A stretch of DNA of 64,000 nt, taken from NCBI GenBank assembly GCA_036873135.1, contig JAPTYO010000007.1, positions 3,516,763-3,580,762 of the forward strand, in the 5' to 3' direction. Made by a program: the position numbers and the translations under genes. A model generated the notes under the pieces. That model saw only the letters and a program-made list of their open reading frames with translations. It was not told the origin of the DNA and did not search any database. The first letter of the stretch is position 1; the number at the start of each line of letters is the position of its first letter. The DNA comes from Clarkia xantiana subsp. parviflora (lineage: Eukaryota > Streptophyta > Magnoliopsida > Myrtales > Onagraceae). Positions 10,783 through 23,099 of this stretch are shown here, one piece after another.

Positions 10783-11270
10783 TGTTCAACCCAAAAAAAG
10801 GATGCAATGGTATATTACTATCTAACAATTTAGGCTTAATTTAACAAAAGTGGTTCTGAAAAATCGGTTCAGAACCGGTTCAGAACCAGTAAAAAACCGC
10901 TTCATATATTCTTTATCAGAACCGAACCATTTAAGAACCGGTTCAGCCATAACGGGTTCGTATTGGTTCAGTTCCGGTTTGGTTCTGGTTCGGTTCGTTC
11001 GAACCGGTTTTTATGCCCAGCCCTAAGATTTTCCTTAGAAAAAGCCCAAGCTGAATTTCCTGCCCGCACCTGGCCTCTAGATTTGAACCAAGCCTCGAGT
11101 CGATCATCACTAGTTGAACGACAAACCTGAGGTTTATACCTTGAAACACAGTTCTAAAGTTGCTCAAGACACCGGCCGATGTTTGTGGTGCTGGATTGAG
11201 GCCGGTTCCGGTGGTGCTGCCGGTAAGAGGTTTGTGGATTATGTTATGTAATTTCGGGTTAAGCCTGTGG

Positions 11271-12549
11271 CTGCAATTTAGGGATAGCGTTCCAGAAGAT
11301 ACTTGATGAGTTCGGTCTGGGCTGAGAATAGGTGGGCCGAATATTGGGTTAGACTAAATGATCAAATCATCTTTATTAACTTAGGAACACGTAGACCTAT
11401 TCTTGAAACAAACTTGTAGGATTTGATTGTTCTTCTCTATTTCCCTTTTCCTCGAGACGTTAGCATACTGAACGAGATTCCTCCTAGTAATAGTGTATTC
11501 TGTAAAAATCTAGATATTGACAGATTCACTTATGTTGTTTAGACTTTGATATCACCTTCGTGTATTGTTTTGTCTTAGCTTAGTGTTTTCAATAACGTAC
11601 AACATTTTGAAGACCCAATTATTCTGTTTAGTTTCAGTTGTCTTCTTTAATGTTGTTCAGACTTTGTAGTTAATTGTTTTTAACCAGATGTTTGTTGTTA
11701 ATTGAATGGCATTTCGTAAAATAAAAAAAAAAAAAAGTATTCCCAACAATTTAACTGTGTGCTTATATTTATATTATGTTTTTTATGCAACAACAGCATT
11801 GGTCGGAAAATAGATTACACTTTACCGACAATTTTGAATTTGATAGTTAATTATTAATTACAATTTACCAACCAAAATAGAATTGGTCGTCAAATAATTA
11901 CTTTGTACTCTTTTTAGACCAAATGTGAAACTTGTCGGTAAATGGTAAAAAGTGTAACTAATCAGTGACTAAATCGATGTAACTAATCAGTGACACAATT
12001 TAATCCTGTTGATCTGTTTTTCAGGTAATTAACAGTTTGATGTGTTCACACAGACACGAATCATTCATGACTAGCCAGATGCTTAGTTGGTAAAGTTAGA
12101 ATGAAAAGAAGACAGCAATATTAAAAAGATTCATAAATCATAATCATACCAATCAAGATAGCACTAAACAGTGACAAACAACCATCTTCATTATATATAT
12201 ATATATATATATATATATTACCATCTTCATTCAAAACTACACATATCTGCATCTTCGTCCTTCCTCATCTTCATCAGTCTGTTCACTATCTATCTCGCCC
12301 GTGCTATGCGTAGGGTTCTAGCGATGCACACTAGTAATCTAATAATTCTAGCAAGAGTTGTGAAATGACAAAAACTTACTAAACTCATTTCAGAAGCAAA
12401 AACATAAAGTCACAGGAACCCTATAAGGGTAAAAACGGAAAACATTAACCCAACTCGACGGAAATTTATTTCAAGCAGATATCTAGCTACTCTATACCGA
12501 AGGGAATATTCATAATCCAGGAAAGTGACGGACGAAATTCCATTTCCAA
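11271..12549. other. intergenic region 3' of RDM4-like gene
   Basis: About 1.3 kb with a (TA)n run at 12192-12219. The final part, near 12400-12549, probably includes the 3' UTR of the minus-strand RDM4-like gene. No other gene recognised. Confidence 0.5.
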
Positions 12550-15013
12550 CTACTCATCAATTGTCACTGCTGTCACCATCTTCAAACCATCCTCATCTTC
12601 ATCATACACATTAGCGTTATCATCTTCAAAATCGAAAAAACGATGCAGATGTTCTTCGGATGAGGCAGACATATCTGCAGATTCATCACTTCCATCCTCT
12701 TCCTCATCTTCACTATCGCTCTCAGTTTCCTCGTCGTCTGATATCTCATCAGGATAATCAAACATCGGATTATTCTCAGCTGCCACACATAGATAACCAT
12801 TGAGGGTGAGCTTCAAGTACGACATAATTATTAGATATACAAGATTAGAACTCGGGAATACCATTTGAGTCATCGCTGTCATATTCTGAATCAGGTCCAT
12901 CGTAGAAGTCATCTTCTTCATCAACTTGAACACTAAACCGAGGATTGACAAATGATTAACTATATATTTGTTATTTGTGAATGGAAAACAATGAAGATTT
13001 TAGTTAAGGTATAGTACAAACTATGTTAAGGTATAGTACTTACAGAGGATATGCAGACGAAACATTTTCTTTAGAGAGTTCGGGACCATCATGCACAACA
13101 TAGTAGTCATACACATAATCACCTTGAGGACCTGGAATCATTAGAGCATTACGCAAGATTTCAAATACAACCGGGAAAAAAATCACGGATGCGGTAAGTT
13201 ACAAATGAGCATGGAAATCCAAATGTAAGAACCTTGTTTCGATGCGTTGGAACTCAAGTCGGTTTCTATCTCAGCAGCAGCACTAGGAAGTAAATCTCTT
13301 AAAAGGGGTAGGTAGCTAGACAAGAGCCTTTGGTCCTCCACCGACATATCCCTGCATTTAAGATAGTAAAACTCGTTCTTATTAGCAGCAACACGGAAAG
13401 GGAAATAGATGCATTCACAAATGACAACCAACTTACTCTTCCTTTGCAACTTCCCTTGATTTGTCTTCGCCATCAACACGGACTACATCATAGAAATTAC
13501 ACATTTCATGAAGGACTTCGTCGTTCTTCACTACTTTGTTTCTGTTCCTACTCCGCCATATTTGTTCAAACCGAGCATGTTTTGTTGAAACCTTCACACA
13601 CAAAGAACAATTTTTAGTTGGAACTTTCAGATTGTATTGGCTGACACCTAAATAAATAGACTGATCAACTCTAGAGAACTTATATGACTACACTTGAATA
13701 ATAAAAAACTTTCCTAAAGTCGCTATCTAAGACAAGTAGACCGAATGTTTTTCACCTACAAAGTACCATCGCAGATACTCTATCCATGTAAATGAAGGAA
13801 CTAGAAATATGAGAAAGTATGCACATGGTGAATGGATAAACACCTAGGTTGCATTTGACAATTCTTCAACAGGAAAAATGGCTTTAGATAACCAACACAG
13901 TATGATGGGTCATGGTAGAAAACCCCGTAAGCGAAAACATCAATCATCTGTTGTGAAACGCACCTCTTTTGCTTCTCTTGCTTTAGATAAGAGGTCCTCC
14001 TTTATCTGCAAATAAAATTACAGAACACCTGAGCATAATGCCCGTCTAATTAAATTACACAACTTGATGGAGGGGGTTGCGACTTGGGAGTGAACTCACC
14101 ATCTCCTTCTTAAATGTACTTCGTCTTTCTGCAATCTTGAGCTCAGATGTTGATACTTCTGAATATCTCGGCTATAAAAAACAAAGAGTTACTGTAATCA
14201 CATGCAAAACACTGCCGCATATGAACCCTGTACAAGTATTAGTAAGCAAAATCAATGGCAAGAGTGCTAACCAGCAATGACTGTAAAAGCTCATTTGTAT
14301 TGTCCGAGCTGTTTGTTGTCTCAACATGCTTAACAAAGACTTTTTTAGTCCTCAGCTCTTTTGCTGCATTCATTCACCAGGAGAAAGGAAGAAACAAAGA
14401 CATAAGTGGGAATGTGGGATGAACACTTGATGTAATGCACACAAAGATTCAGACTGTGCCAGAATTTTAAACTTATAAAAAAAAGTTTACTCTGAAGAGA
14501 AGATGAAACGGTATAAACTATATATAAATCACCGTTGATAGTTCTAGTGCTATGATATATGATAAAAAGTGGGGGTGATGTGCAAAGATTACTCTTTCCA
14601 GATGAACCGGATATGGACAAATTCTGAAAATCCAAAAGCGATCGCTTCAGTGGTCTCTCATTGACTTCAAGCCCTGGCAAACATCAAAATCCAAAATTCA
14701 ATTCAGTGCTAGGCAAACATAATTGAATACCACACTTAGCCTCTCGGAAGCACACAAACAGTTTATATTAGCAAGAAATTAACTGATAGCAATTAACTTT
14801 AGATGAAAATGAGGAGGACAACGAAAACTGACAGAAAGCCTCGACGACGGAATGAGAATGCTTGCGCTTCACCCGAACGATTAACGGCTTGTCTTCCTCC
14901 GAGGACGGAGCTGTAAGCATGGCGGAAGAGCTCTCGCCAAAACCGGAAGAAACAGACGACGACATGAAAGCGCGGCGGCTGTGCTTAGGAATTTTCCTCT
15001 TCTTCCCCGACAA
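12550..15013 (-). CDS. RDM4: RDM4/DMS4-like protein with IWR1 domain
   Basis: Ten in-phase exons (minus strand): 14833-15013, 14593-14673, 14272-14363, 14100-14171, 13964-14005, 13437-13591, 13233-13351, 13044-13131, 12862-12932, 12550-12779; 376 codons plus stop. The family landmarks come in order: PLIVRVKRKHSHSVVEAFWL-EVNERPLKR near residues 45-70, ARFEQIWRSRNRNK near 160, the Iwr1 motif GDYVYDYYVVHDGPE at about 250-264, then a very acidic tail (SDDEETESDSEDEEEDGSDE). Iwr1-type proteins bind RNA polymerase II and bring it into the nucleus; Arabidopsis RDM4 also acts with Pol IV/V in RNA-directed DNA methylation and in development and cold response. Splice phases all agree, including the W codon split between exons 1 and 2. 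No broken features seen. Confidence 0.92.
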
Positions 15014-17503
15014 TCCAGAATCGCTCCTTCACCGGGTTGTCCTTCCGTCGCATATACTCTTCGTTTGATTGTCCATGAGATCTTTATTTACTGTGCTCTG
15101 CATTTCTGCCGTAGGTTCCGTTCGAGCAAGACGAGCTCAAATTCCTCACCGAAACCCCCAATTCGTTTCGGTGGAAGGAGGAGGCGAAATCCTCTCCCGG
15201 AGCCAACCTGATGGTTTTACTATTCCTTGGAAAATTAAGATGATCGAACTGAACTAGTAATTTCCCCTTGCCCTATTAATTTTGGGTTAATTACTAAATT
15301 ACTACCTCAACTTGCATACTTAATTTGTTAGTGAGACCTTTTTTTAATTATTATTAGCCGAACTTTTTGCCAGTTCACTTTGTTAAGTCTGTCAATTTTG
15401 AAAATATATATATATATATATATATAAAAATTTAATATTTAATTACAATTAATACAAAAGAAAAGGATTAATTGTGAGGATATATATGTTAAAAGAAGTT
15501 TAAATATATATATATTAAAATTTTCTTTAGCGCACGAGCAGCAGAATTTTTACTGTAATGCAAAATAATGGTGAAAAAAAGTATATCATCACTATTGTTT
15601 CGCGAAATTAGAATATGATTTCTTGCCATAAATATTGTTTTCGTTCGTATACAAAACAATGATATCGTATAATGAAGAAGCAATCATCACGAACAGACCA
15701 AAGGAATCCAACGGATCTCGAAGAGTAAGCGAATCAACCACGAAAAGTCAATCGCAAACAAAGAATGGACAAATCTTCAAAAAAACAAACAACCGATCGA
15801 TCCACTAAAGATGAACAATTGCAACGAAACCTATCAAAATCGGAAAAAGGCGAGGTGGAATCGCTCTCACACTATGATAGCTAGTTTTGTAAACCTAAGT
15901 CAGAAACTCTAAAATTGCAAAAATGAAGAGAGAATAGCAGAGGGGAATCACACTGATTAATCTTGAAATGCTCATCATATTTTCTATTAGTAAGCTTTAC
16001 ATTAAGCTCTATAGAAATTTTAGCCACTTTTGCACCAAATAAACATCAAAGCATATTTTCATCAACTCAAAATAATGCAATTTTCAAATAGAACAATCTC
16101 AATACTATGATAATATATTAATTCTCCTAATTTTTTTTTTAAATTACTCTCTAATTCATGCTTTAACTCAGAAATCAACTTAGAACTATTTCTAATGATT
16201 AATACGGGATAAATTATTTATTGGACGAAATCCACACCTAAGATAGCGAATTCATCTCCATCATATTGCTAAGTGAAAAGTGAGTAACTGAGCATTAATT
16301 AAAACTAATTAGTGTTTAGTAGAGCAAAACAAAGCTTAATATTTCAGTATCTCTGCTAGCGTGTTTAAGAACATAAAAAATTTGTGTAGCCTCCTGCAAA
16401 CCAAATTATTCGGAACTTGTCTACAAAACCCTAAAAGAAGAGAAATGATGATTATTAAAATAATGACAGACCGAACAATGTGTTTTGAGTAATTAATGGG
16501 GAGACCGGAGGCCAATGGTCTCCATTAGGACACATTTTGTGTTACGACAACCACACAACCTTTCTTTGTTCGACCCGTACGTCATCACCTTTCAATTCCA
16601 CTGTTCTCACCAGTAACCGTAATTATAGGAGCAGATATACATTATATAGTGGCATATGAGAAATTATTAGTTGAACCCGATACAGTATATGGACCAAATA
16701 TATAATAAATGTACTTTACAAAAAATACAAATAATTTTACGTAATATGTGATTGCAATTTAATAATTAATTATACCTTGTTTTTTTTTTATAAAAACAAT
16801 AATTTCTTTTAATAAATAAAAATATTTTTCTTATATAAAATTATATAATAGAAATGTCCCTAGTTTTGTATGTTTTTTTTCTTTCTAAAACGCTATAGGA
16901 CATGGTGAATCCTTGAGGCAAGTGTCAATTTGTCATCTAGGGTTTACCATGTCTAATAAATAAAAAAAAATTACAAAACTAATTACACTTATATTATATT
17001 TATAGATGAAAAAAATATTTTTAATTTATAGGATAAATTATTTTTATTAGTCTAAAAAAGAAATATGTATTAATTAACAAAAAAAAATGTTGAATTGTAA
17101 TCACATGTTACCCAAAATTATTTATATAGAATATATATTTATTATGTGTCTCTTTTTTATTGTTAGTCAGGCTGAGTTGGACACTCTCAGTGAGTCATAA
17201 TAAATTTTAAAGTACTCTCAGTGAGTCATAATAAATTTTAAAGTATACATCCATCTTTCTTTATTACCATCATTAGTTAAAAATCACCACAGCATGTTTA
17301 AATTAAGATGGCCCGTATAATTGTCATTATTATACTACCACATATACCGCCTCTCTTGCACACATTCAACCAGACACGTAGGAAGTTTTTTTTTTTGGGA
17401 TAATTACAATGAAAAGTATATGTATAAAGTAGCATTAATTTAACGAGTGAAAATACTGAGTAAACTAACCAGTTATTAACATTTTGAAATATAATATAAA
17501 TGA
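15014..17503. other. 2.5-kb AT-rich intergenic region
   Basis: The first 100-200 bp hold the probable promoter and 5' UTR of the RDM4-like gene. A short (TA)n run lies at 15404-15426 and a 31-bp tandem duplication at 17183-17244. No gene recognised. Confidence 0.5.
17183..17244. repeat. 31-bp perfect tandem duplication
   Basis: Two adjacent identical 31-bp units (17183-17213 and 17214-17244) starting ACTCTCAGTGAGTCATAATA. Probably a recent slippage or unequal-exchange event. Confidence 0.9.
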
Positions 17504-18210
17504 GGGTTAAGAACACAGTAGAGGTCTGAATGTTTGTCCATGTTGCCAAAATGGGTATGAATTGAAAAAACGTATTATTAAGGGCCTGAATTTTGAGTTT
17601 TGTTGATAATCGAGTTTGCGTCCAAATTTACTGTTAAATGTAACGGAACCACGTGAAATGGCAGAATTACCATTTTGCAACTATTATACAATTTATCAGT
17701 TTAATTAATGAAATGTGAAATGTCTAAAATACCCTTGCACACTAATTATGCCCTTAAGGTCACCACGGCCACCGCCACCGACCACCACCCCAGCTCCGGC
17801 GACCACCACTCCAGCTCCGGCGACCACCACTCCAGCTCCGGCGACCACCACTCCAGCTCCGGCGACCACCACCCCAGCTCCGGCGACCCTAACCTTCCTC
17901 CGGCGACCCAAAAAAGCTCCGAGTGGTACCGAGCCGGGTGGTGGTGGTCGCTGGAGCTGTGGTGGCTTAAAGGGTATTTTCGTCTTGTTAGGTCAAACAT
18001 GTGAGGGACACACTTTGGTCAAGGTCATTTTCAGGTTTTCAAATTATTTTCGGGCATGTGACCACTTTCCGTCACTTTTAACAGAAAAATAGACGGAGAC
18101 CTCACTTATACACAAAACTCAAAATTCAGGCCCTTAATAATACGTTTTTTCAATTCAAACCCCTTTTGATAATATGGACAAACATTCAGGCCCCTATTAT
18201 GTTCTAACCT
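17504..18210. mobile_element. foldback Mutator-like element C, 707 bp
   Basis: Starts GGGTTAAGAACA and ends TGTTCTAACCT. The flanks TATAAATGA (17495-17503) and TATAAATAA (18211-18219) match at 8 of 9, a 9-bp target duplication. The arms closely follow element B (GAGGTCTGAATGTTTG, AACGGAACCACGTGAAATGG, CTAAAATACCCTTGCACAC). The core carries five tandem 21-bp units. It lies about 600 bp upstream of the NFD4-like start codon. Confidence 0.85.
17780..17884. repeat. five 21-bp tandem units in core of element C
   Basis: Units GACCACCACYCCAGCTCCGGC at 17780, 17801, 17822, 17843 and 17864, differing only at the Y position. Open frames over this stretch (poly-SSGDHH or TTPAPA type) follow from the repeat and are not a gene. 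Confidence 0.9.
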
Positions 18211-18214
18211 TATA

Positions 18215-18575
18215 AATAATATAAAAATAAATCAAAAGCCAAATATTACATCATACAAACATACAAAAACCAAATACGTACGCTGCACTTCAAATGCACG
18301 TACATATTAGAATATATTTGACGCTAATGCATAAGAATATGGTTGGATCTTTTTGCCATCATCTTTCTATAATTTTGCTCTTACTTTTGGATTGTAATCC
18401 CGTTAGAAATTTGATTGTTTGAATAAATTGAAAGTACTTCCTTTGCAGAAAAAAAAAATAGGTATCAACCTTCTGAAATATAATAAAAAGATATAAATAA
18501 ACAAATGAAAAGGTCAAAAATAACATCATGCAAACATACAAAAACCAAGTACGTATACTGCACTTCAAATGCATA
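18215..18575. repeat. two dispersed direct copies of an 80-90 bp block upstream of NFD4-like gene
   Basis: The blocks at about 18215-18297 and 18487-18575 share ACAAACATACAAAAACCAA..TACGTA..CTGCACTTCAAATGCA with small differences. About 190 bp separates them. Both contain TACGTA and lie within 600 bp of the start codon, so they could carry duplicated promoter elements. Confidence 0.75.
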
Positions 18576-18727
18576 AGAATTTTCTAAACGTCTGAGAGGG
18601 GCGAGGTGGCATTCTTTGTGGGATGGAGAGTTGACCGTGTAGGTAAGTGAAGGATTGACTCCCTCCCTTTAAAGTTTAAACACGCAACAAAAAATGTCTG
18701 CATGTACTTAGTTTCCACTCCCCACAC

Positions 18728-18740
18728 TATATATATATAC
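18728..18740 (+). promoter_or_regulatory. candidate TATA box of NFD4-like gene
   Basis: TATATATATATAC about 85 bp before the ATG, followed by a pyrimidine/CA-rich stretch suitable for transcription start. Position fits; no experimental support. Confidence 0.45.
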
Positions 18741-18820
18741 CCACCCCACTTCTTCGTTTAGAACATAACCCACTTCATCGACTCAACTTAACTACGTACC
18801 AAACTAGAAAACCTCAGGAT

Positions 18821-21361
18821 ATGCACAGCCAAGTTCAGCAATGGCTATGCCTGGTGATCGCCACGTGGCTCCAGGCCATAAGCGGCACCAACTCCAACTT
18901 CCCAGCCTATTCCACGCAGATGAAGCAGTTCTTGCATATTTCCCAGATCCAGCTCAACCTCCTTGGCTCCGCCTCCGACGCCGGAAAGTTCCTCGGCTGG
19001 TCCTCCGGCCTCGCCGCCCAATATTTCCCTCTCTGGCTCGTCCTCCTCATCGGAGCTCTCCTCAACCTCGTCGGTTACGGTATCCAATACCTCTTCGTCT
19101 CGTCGGTGATCCCTTCTCTCTCCTACATCCACATCTTCCTCCTCACCGTCCTCGCCGGAAACAGCATCTGCTGGATCAACACCGTCTGCTACGTCCTCGT
19201 CATCAAGAGCTTCATCGTCCCGTCCGACTGCCAGGTGGCAGTGGGTCTCACCACCAGCTACCAGGGCCTCACCCCGAATATTTTCTCCGACGTGATCCAT
19301 CTCTTCGCCGGCGGCGGCGGCGGCGGATCTTCATCAAGAGCTAACAGTTTCCTCCTCCTTAACACCGCCGTACCTTCTGCTGTATGCGCATTTATTGCAC
19401 CGTTCGTTAGGGTGGTTGGCCGGTTTAATGGTGGTAAAAATGACACGACGACGACTACAGAGAGTCGGGTAGGGGTCTTCTTCGCCCTAACAGTAGTGAT
19501 TGGGATATTCGCGGTGGTGGTCAGCCTTGGAGTCGTGTCAATGGACCCCACCGTCATTGCCACGTGTATGGGGCTATTATTAGTGGTGTGTCCTGTGTTA
19601 CTTCTGACGTCCAAACTCATCAAGGAATCCAGATGGTGGAGCCGGAAAATTCAGATACACGACGTTGATGAACACGCAACTAATGATCATAATCAAGTCA
19701 GGCCCGCCGGAGATAGTGACGTGGCATCAGTAGACGTGGAGAAAATGGAGAGTGAAGGTAATATTCAAGATGATCATGAGGAGAAGAATATAAGTGCAGA
19801 AGAAGGAGATGGTGATGGTGATCATGTAGTGAATTGCAGTAGGGTTAGGGTTAGGGAGGAGGTTGGTATGTTGGTGATGTTGCAGAGGTTAGATTTTTGG
19901 TTGTATTTCGGCGTTTACTTGTTCGGTGCGACGCTCGGGTTCGTGTATATGAACAACTTGGGACAAATCGCCGAGTCTCGGGGTTCGACCAAAACTGCGG
20001 CGCTCGTCTCTTTTTCATCCGCATTCAGCTTCTTCGGCCGCCTCTTCCCTTCGCTAGTCGACTATTTTCTTCCGAGGTATGTTTCAGATAATGACACGTG
20101 ATGAAACTAAAGTTTTGATATCTTAAAATTCATTTTTAGAGTATTTGAGTCTAAGTTCATGATATATATTCATGGCATAGTCACAATTTTAAGCATTACA
20201 TTATATTTTAATACATGTAGATATATTACTTTACTTTATTTATTTTTTATAATATTATTTAATTTGGTTAAAAAATTAATCAAGAGTCCCGAGTTTACAC
20301 CGTGTTGTTTTTAAGTGTATCAGGTTTAAATTATGGTAATAAATGTTATAGGTATCGTTTTCGTTACTTTTTTGATTTTCCATCCGTTATTTCTATTAAA
20401 CTTGAAGGTATTATATACTTGTTTTGGTAGGAGAAATGTTTATTTTTTATTTTTTGAAGAACCGCGGGACAAATTTACGAAAAAAAAAATGTTTATATTT
20501 TTCATTAAATGTGTTAATTTACTACAAGTGTCAATAATTTTTTAGTTTTTTTTTTCTTTTTTTAAACGTATATTGGGTTAAATAAACTCAAGAAGACAAA
20601 TTCATAACATTTCAATAAGTGTCACATTTGACCCCTAGAGTTCACTTTGTACTCTAGGTTCACTCAGCTCAAATAATTTTTTTTTTTTAAAAAGCAAAAT
20701 TTGACACTTATAGTAAACACGTAATAAAAAATAAAATTTTCCCATAATATACTAAGAGTAATTTCAATTTAATTATAATTTTATATTGAGAATTCATGAG
20801 TTTTGTCATTCTATTTCATATTTAGAATACTTAATACACTAATATTAAATTATAGATGAAGTATATAATTTAGTCCATGTATTAATTTGACCGACTAATA
20901 TATGATGCAGGAGAAAATACATGGTATCAAGGCCAGGATGCATGGTGATGCTAGTCGGCCCCATGGCCATGTCCTTCTTCATGCTCTTAAGCTCCTCAAC
21001 CATCTCTCTCTACGTCAGCACAGCCACGATCGCAGCTTGCACCGGAGCCATCAGTTCCATCTCCGTATGCGTAACTAAAGAGCTGTTTGGCACCAACAAT
21101 TTCGGCGTAAATCACAACGTGGTGGTCGCTAATATTCCCATCGGCTCTATGCTTTTCGGCTACGTGGCGGCTGTTATGTACCAAAGGGAAGGAGATGGAT
21201 TTGAAAGCTGCACAGGGACCAAATGCTACCGTAACAGCTTTATCATATGGGGTAGCCTTTGCCTCTTCGGAACATTTTTAGCGACGCTTCTCTTCTTACG
21301 GACACGCAAGTTCTACAACTCTCAAACATCATTAGATGCTGAATGTGGTAGCTTGGATTGA
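18821..21361 (+). CDS. NFD4-like nodulin/MFS membrane transporter
   Basis: Two exons, 18821-20076 and 20911-21361, joined through the split codon CCG-AG|G-AGA; 568 codons plus TGA. The protein begins QQWLCLVIATWLQAISGTNS-NFPAYSTQMK, the typical start of the nodulin-like half of NUCLEAR FUSION DEFECTIVE 4-like proteins, with GWSSGLAAQYFPLW and many hydrophobic helices. A long acidic hydrophilic loop (about residues 275-345, GDGDGDH) precedes the second half, which contains YMNNLGQIAESRG, SFFGRLFPSL and KELFGTNNFGVNHNVVVANI. Family members are polytopic transporters of mostly unknown substrate. The 834-bp intron sits at the conserved place before the last helices. A run of GGGTTA repeats (19841-19857) is coding and encodes SRVRVRE. 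Confidence 0.9.
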
Positions 21362-22589
21362 TCTTTTGTCATTTCCATACCATGATTTTATTATAATTAT
21401 AATTTTATTATAATATTATTTACTATAATTAAATAATAATAACTTGAGATCTGTATAAATTTATTTGCAAATATTTGTTTAAGAGAGGATGTTGAAATAC
21501 GGTGAAACCTCCCACAGAAAAGAAAAAAAAAAGTGACTAAGTGAAAACATGTTACATACCAAGTGGTGAGTTTGGTATGTAAAAAAAAAAACTAATGTTA
21601 CACACCAATGGATGAGTTTGGTGTGTACAAAATTGTAAACAAACAACATTTTAAGGGAGGATATGAACTGTATGATTGAGTGTATATTTACTGAATGTCT
21701 TCACTCACAAGTTCAAGTTTATATGAGTTAGTTGATTAAGACATACATCTTATATTCTAACATTTTTACGGTTATCTAATTTAAGATTTTTTTTTCCATG
21801 TGGAATTAGAGATAAATATACTATACGAATGATATATGATATTATATTTTTCTAACTTACGTACACTATTATAACAAATTAATCAATAATAAAATGCATA
21901 TACTCTTTTAATATATTTCTTTTTTTTTTGTTAATAACATAGTTTAATTTTAAAAATGAATTCGGACGTAATACTTGCCACATTCTAATTTTAATTTTGT
22001 AAAAGTTGCACTTTAGAAAAAAAAAAACGTAATACTAGCCACATTCTAAAACAAATTATCGACGGAGCGATTTGTAAGCGATCAGGAAACGTTTTTGGAG
22101 GGGCCTCTTATGGTAGTCGTCTTCTTTCTTTATTGCAGGTTGTATTTCTATTTATTTTGCGGTTCAGATACTCTTTTAGAATAAACACTGGCTTGAAGAA
22201 CATGACTCCTCTTAGCTACACGACACTCCGCAGGAATTCAGACTCTGAATCTTGACGGACTCCCTCCTTTGACTAAGGCTTTGGAATACCCTTCTTGCAG
22301 TCCACTGTCTCTCATGGGTATTTTGAATGATGTTAAATATTTGTTTATGCAAAATTCCACATTTTTTTTACACCATGTTAACATGTCGTAATGTCGTCCA
22401 CTTAGCCATCAGTTTTGTAAAAATGGTGTTTCCCATAGGATGACAGGTATGGGATTCTTCTTCCATACACATGCAGTAGTTGGAGTCTTTTAGTTGGACG
22501 TTTGTTGTTGTTTTATTTATTTTAAATGAATGAATGGAAATTCTTACCCAAAAAAGTATTTTCTTTACCCTTATTCAGATGATATGATA

Positions 22590-22634
<45 letters not shown>

Positions 22635-23099
22635 GTTCATTTTTTATCTCATGTTATATAATATAAATTATGTTACATATTTAATCTTTTTTCTAGAAAT
22701 ATTGTACTTTTATATTATATTCGGAATCGAGAAGATAATAGTTTGGAATCATTATTAGAGTCGGGTCGATTATTCTTTATATCATCATCAAAGTCGGTTT
22801 AAATCAAAGTCGGTTTAATCGCGTCATCATACTTTTTAGGCCGACATAGTACATGCAAATATCTAATATATAACATCTCTATCAGTATTATTGAATTACT
22901 TTATTTTAGACCAAAAATATTAATTAATTTTGTAAATCAAATACAAAACTACAAAAGCATTTTGTTATTTTTTTGTAAATCAAATACAAAACTACAATAA
23001 AAAAAATACAAAACTACAAAATCATTTTGTAAGCGGAGCGGAAAGTCTTTATTTTTTTATAATAATAATTGTCAGCAGAAAGTAGCGTAGAGGTGGTGG
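21362..23099. other. intergenic, AT-rich, with (TA)n run
   Basis: About 1.7 kb between the NFD4-like gene and the CIPK leader. A (TA)n run lies at about 22592-22631, and AAATCAAAGTCGGTTTAA-type and CAAATACAAAACTACAA-type short repeats near 22790-23030. No gene seen. Confidence 0.5.

Larger units (their letters stand above)
9108..11025. mobile_element. outer hAT-type MITE/foldback element with perfect 8-bp TSD
   Basis: Terminal inverted repeats TAGGGCTGGGCAT and ATGCCCAGCCCTA, flanked by the perfect octamer AGATTTTC at 9100-9107 and 11026-11033. TAGGG termini with an 8-bp duplication are hAT features. The arms are dense in GAACCGGTTC-type palindromes. Most of the present 1918-bp length comes from a second element at 9749-10782 inserted into it. 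Confidence 0.85.
8912..11270 (-). pseudogene. gene-like exon(s) split by a nested hAT insertion; product not recognised
   Basis: Removing the insertion at 9108-11025 and one target-duplication copy leaves an 80-codon open frame on the minus strand (11153-11026 joined to 9099-8988, then TGA at 8987-8985) with protein-like stretches WFKSRGQVRAGNSAWAFSK and DWPMLCERLKHDPSFCVPSG. Upstream, a second frame (about 11270-11140) reads NIIHKPLTGSTTGTGLNPAP and ends at a donor-like AAG|GTATAA. Downstream, a third frame reads NLTEEQSGSGNLTARLSVEY and ends at AAG|GTACAT (8912/8911). The three pieces need frame changes to join, which fits a decayed gene or 5' exons of the neighbouring PPR gene. I do not recognise the product. 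Confidence 0.35.

Noticed and set aside
18841..19623. Alternative frames of 121-167 codons over the NFD4-like first exon
   Set aside because: Arg/Pro- or Asp/Glu-rich shadows of the real transporter frame.
19841..19857. GGGTTA repeats resembling telomeric DNA
   Set aside because: Only about three units, in coding sequence, and plant telomeres are TTTAGGG; no interstitial telomere tract.
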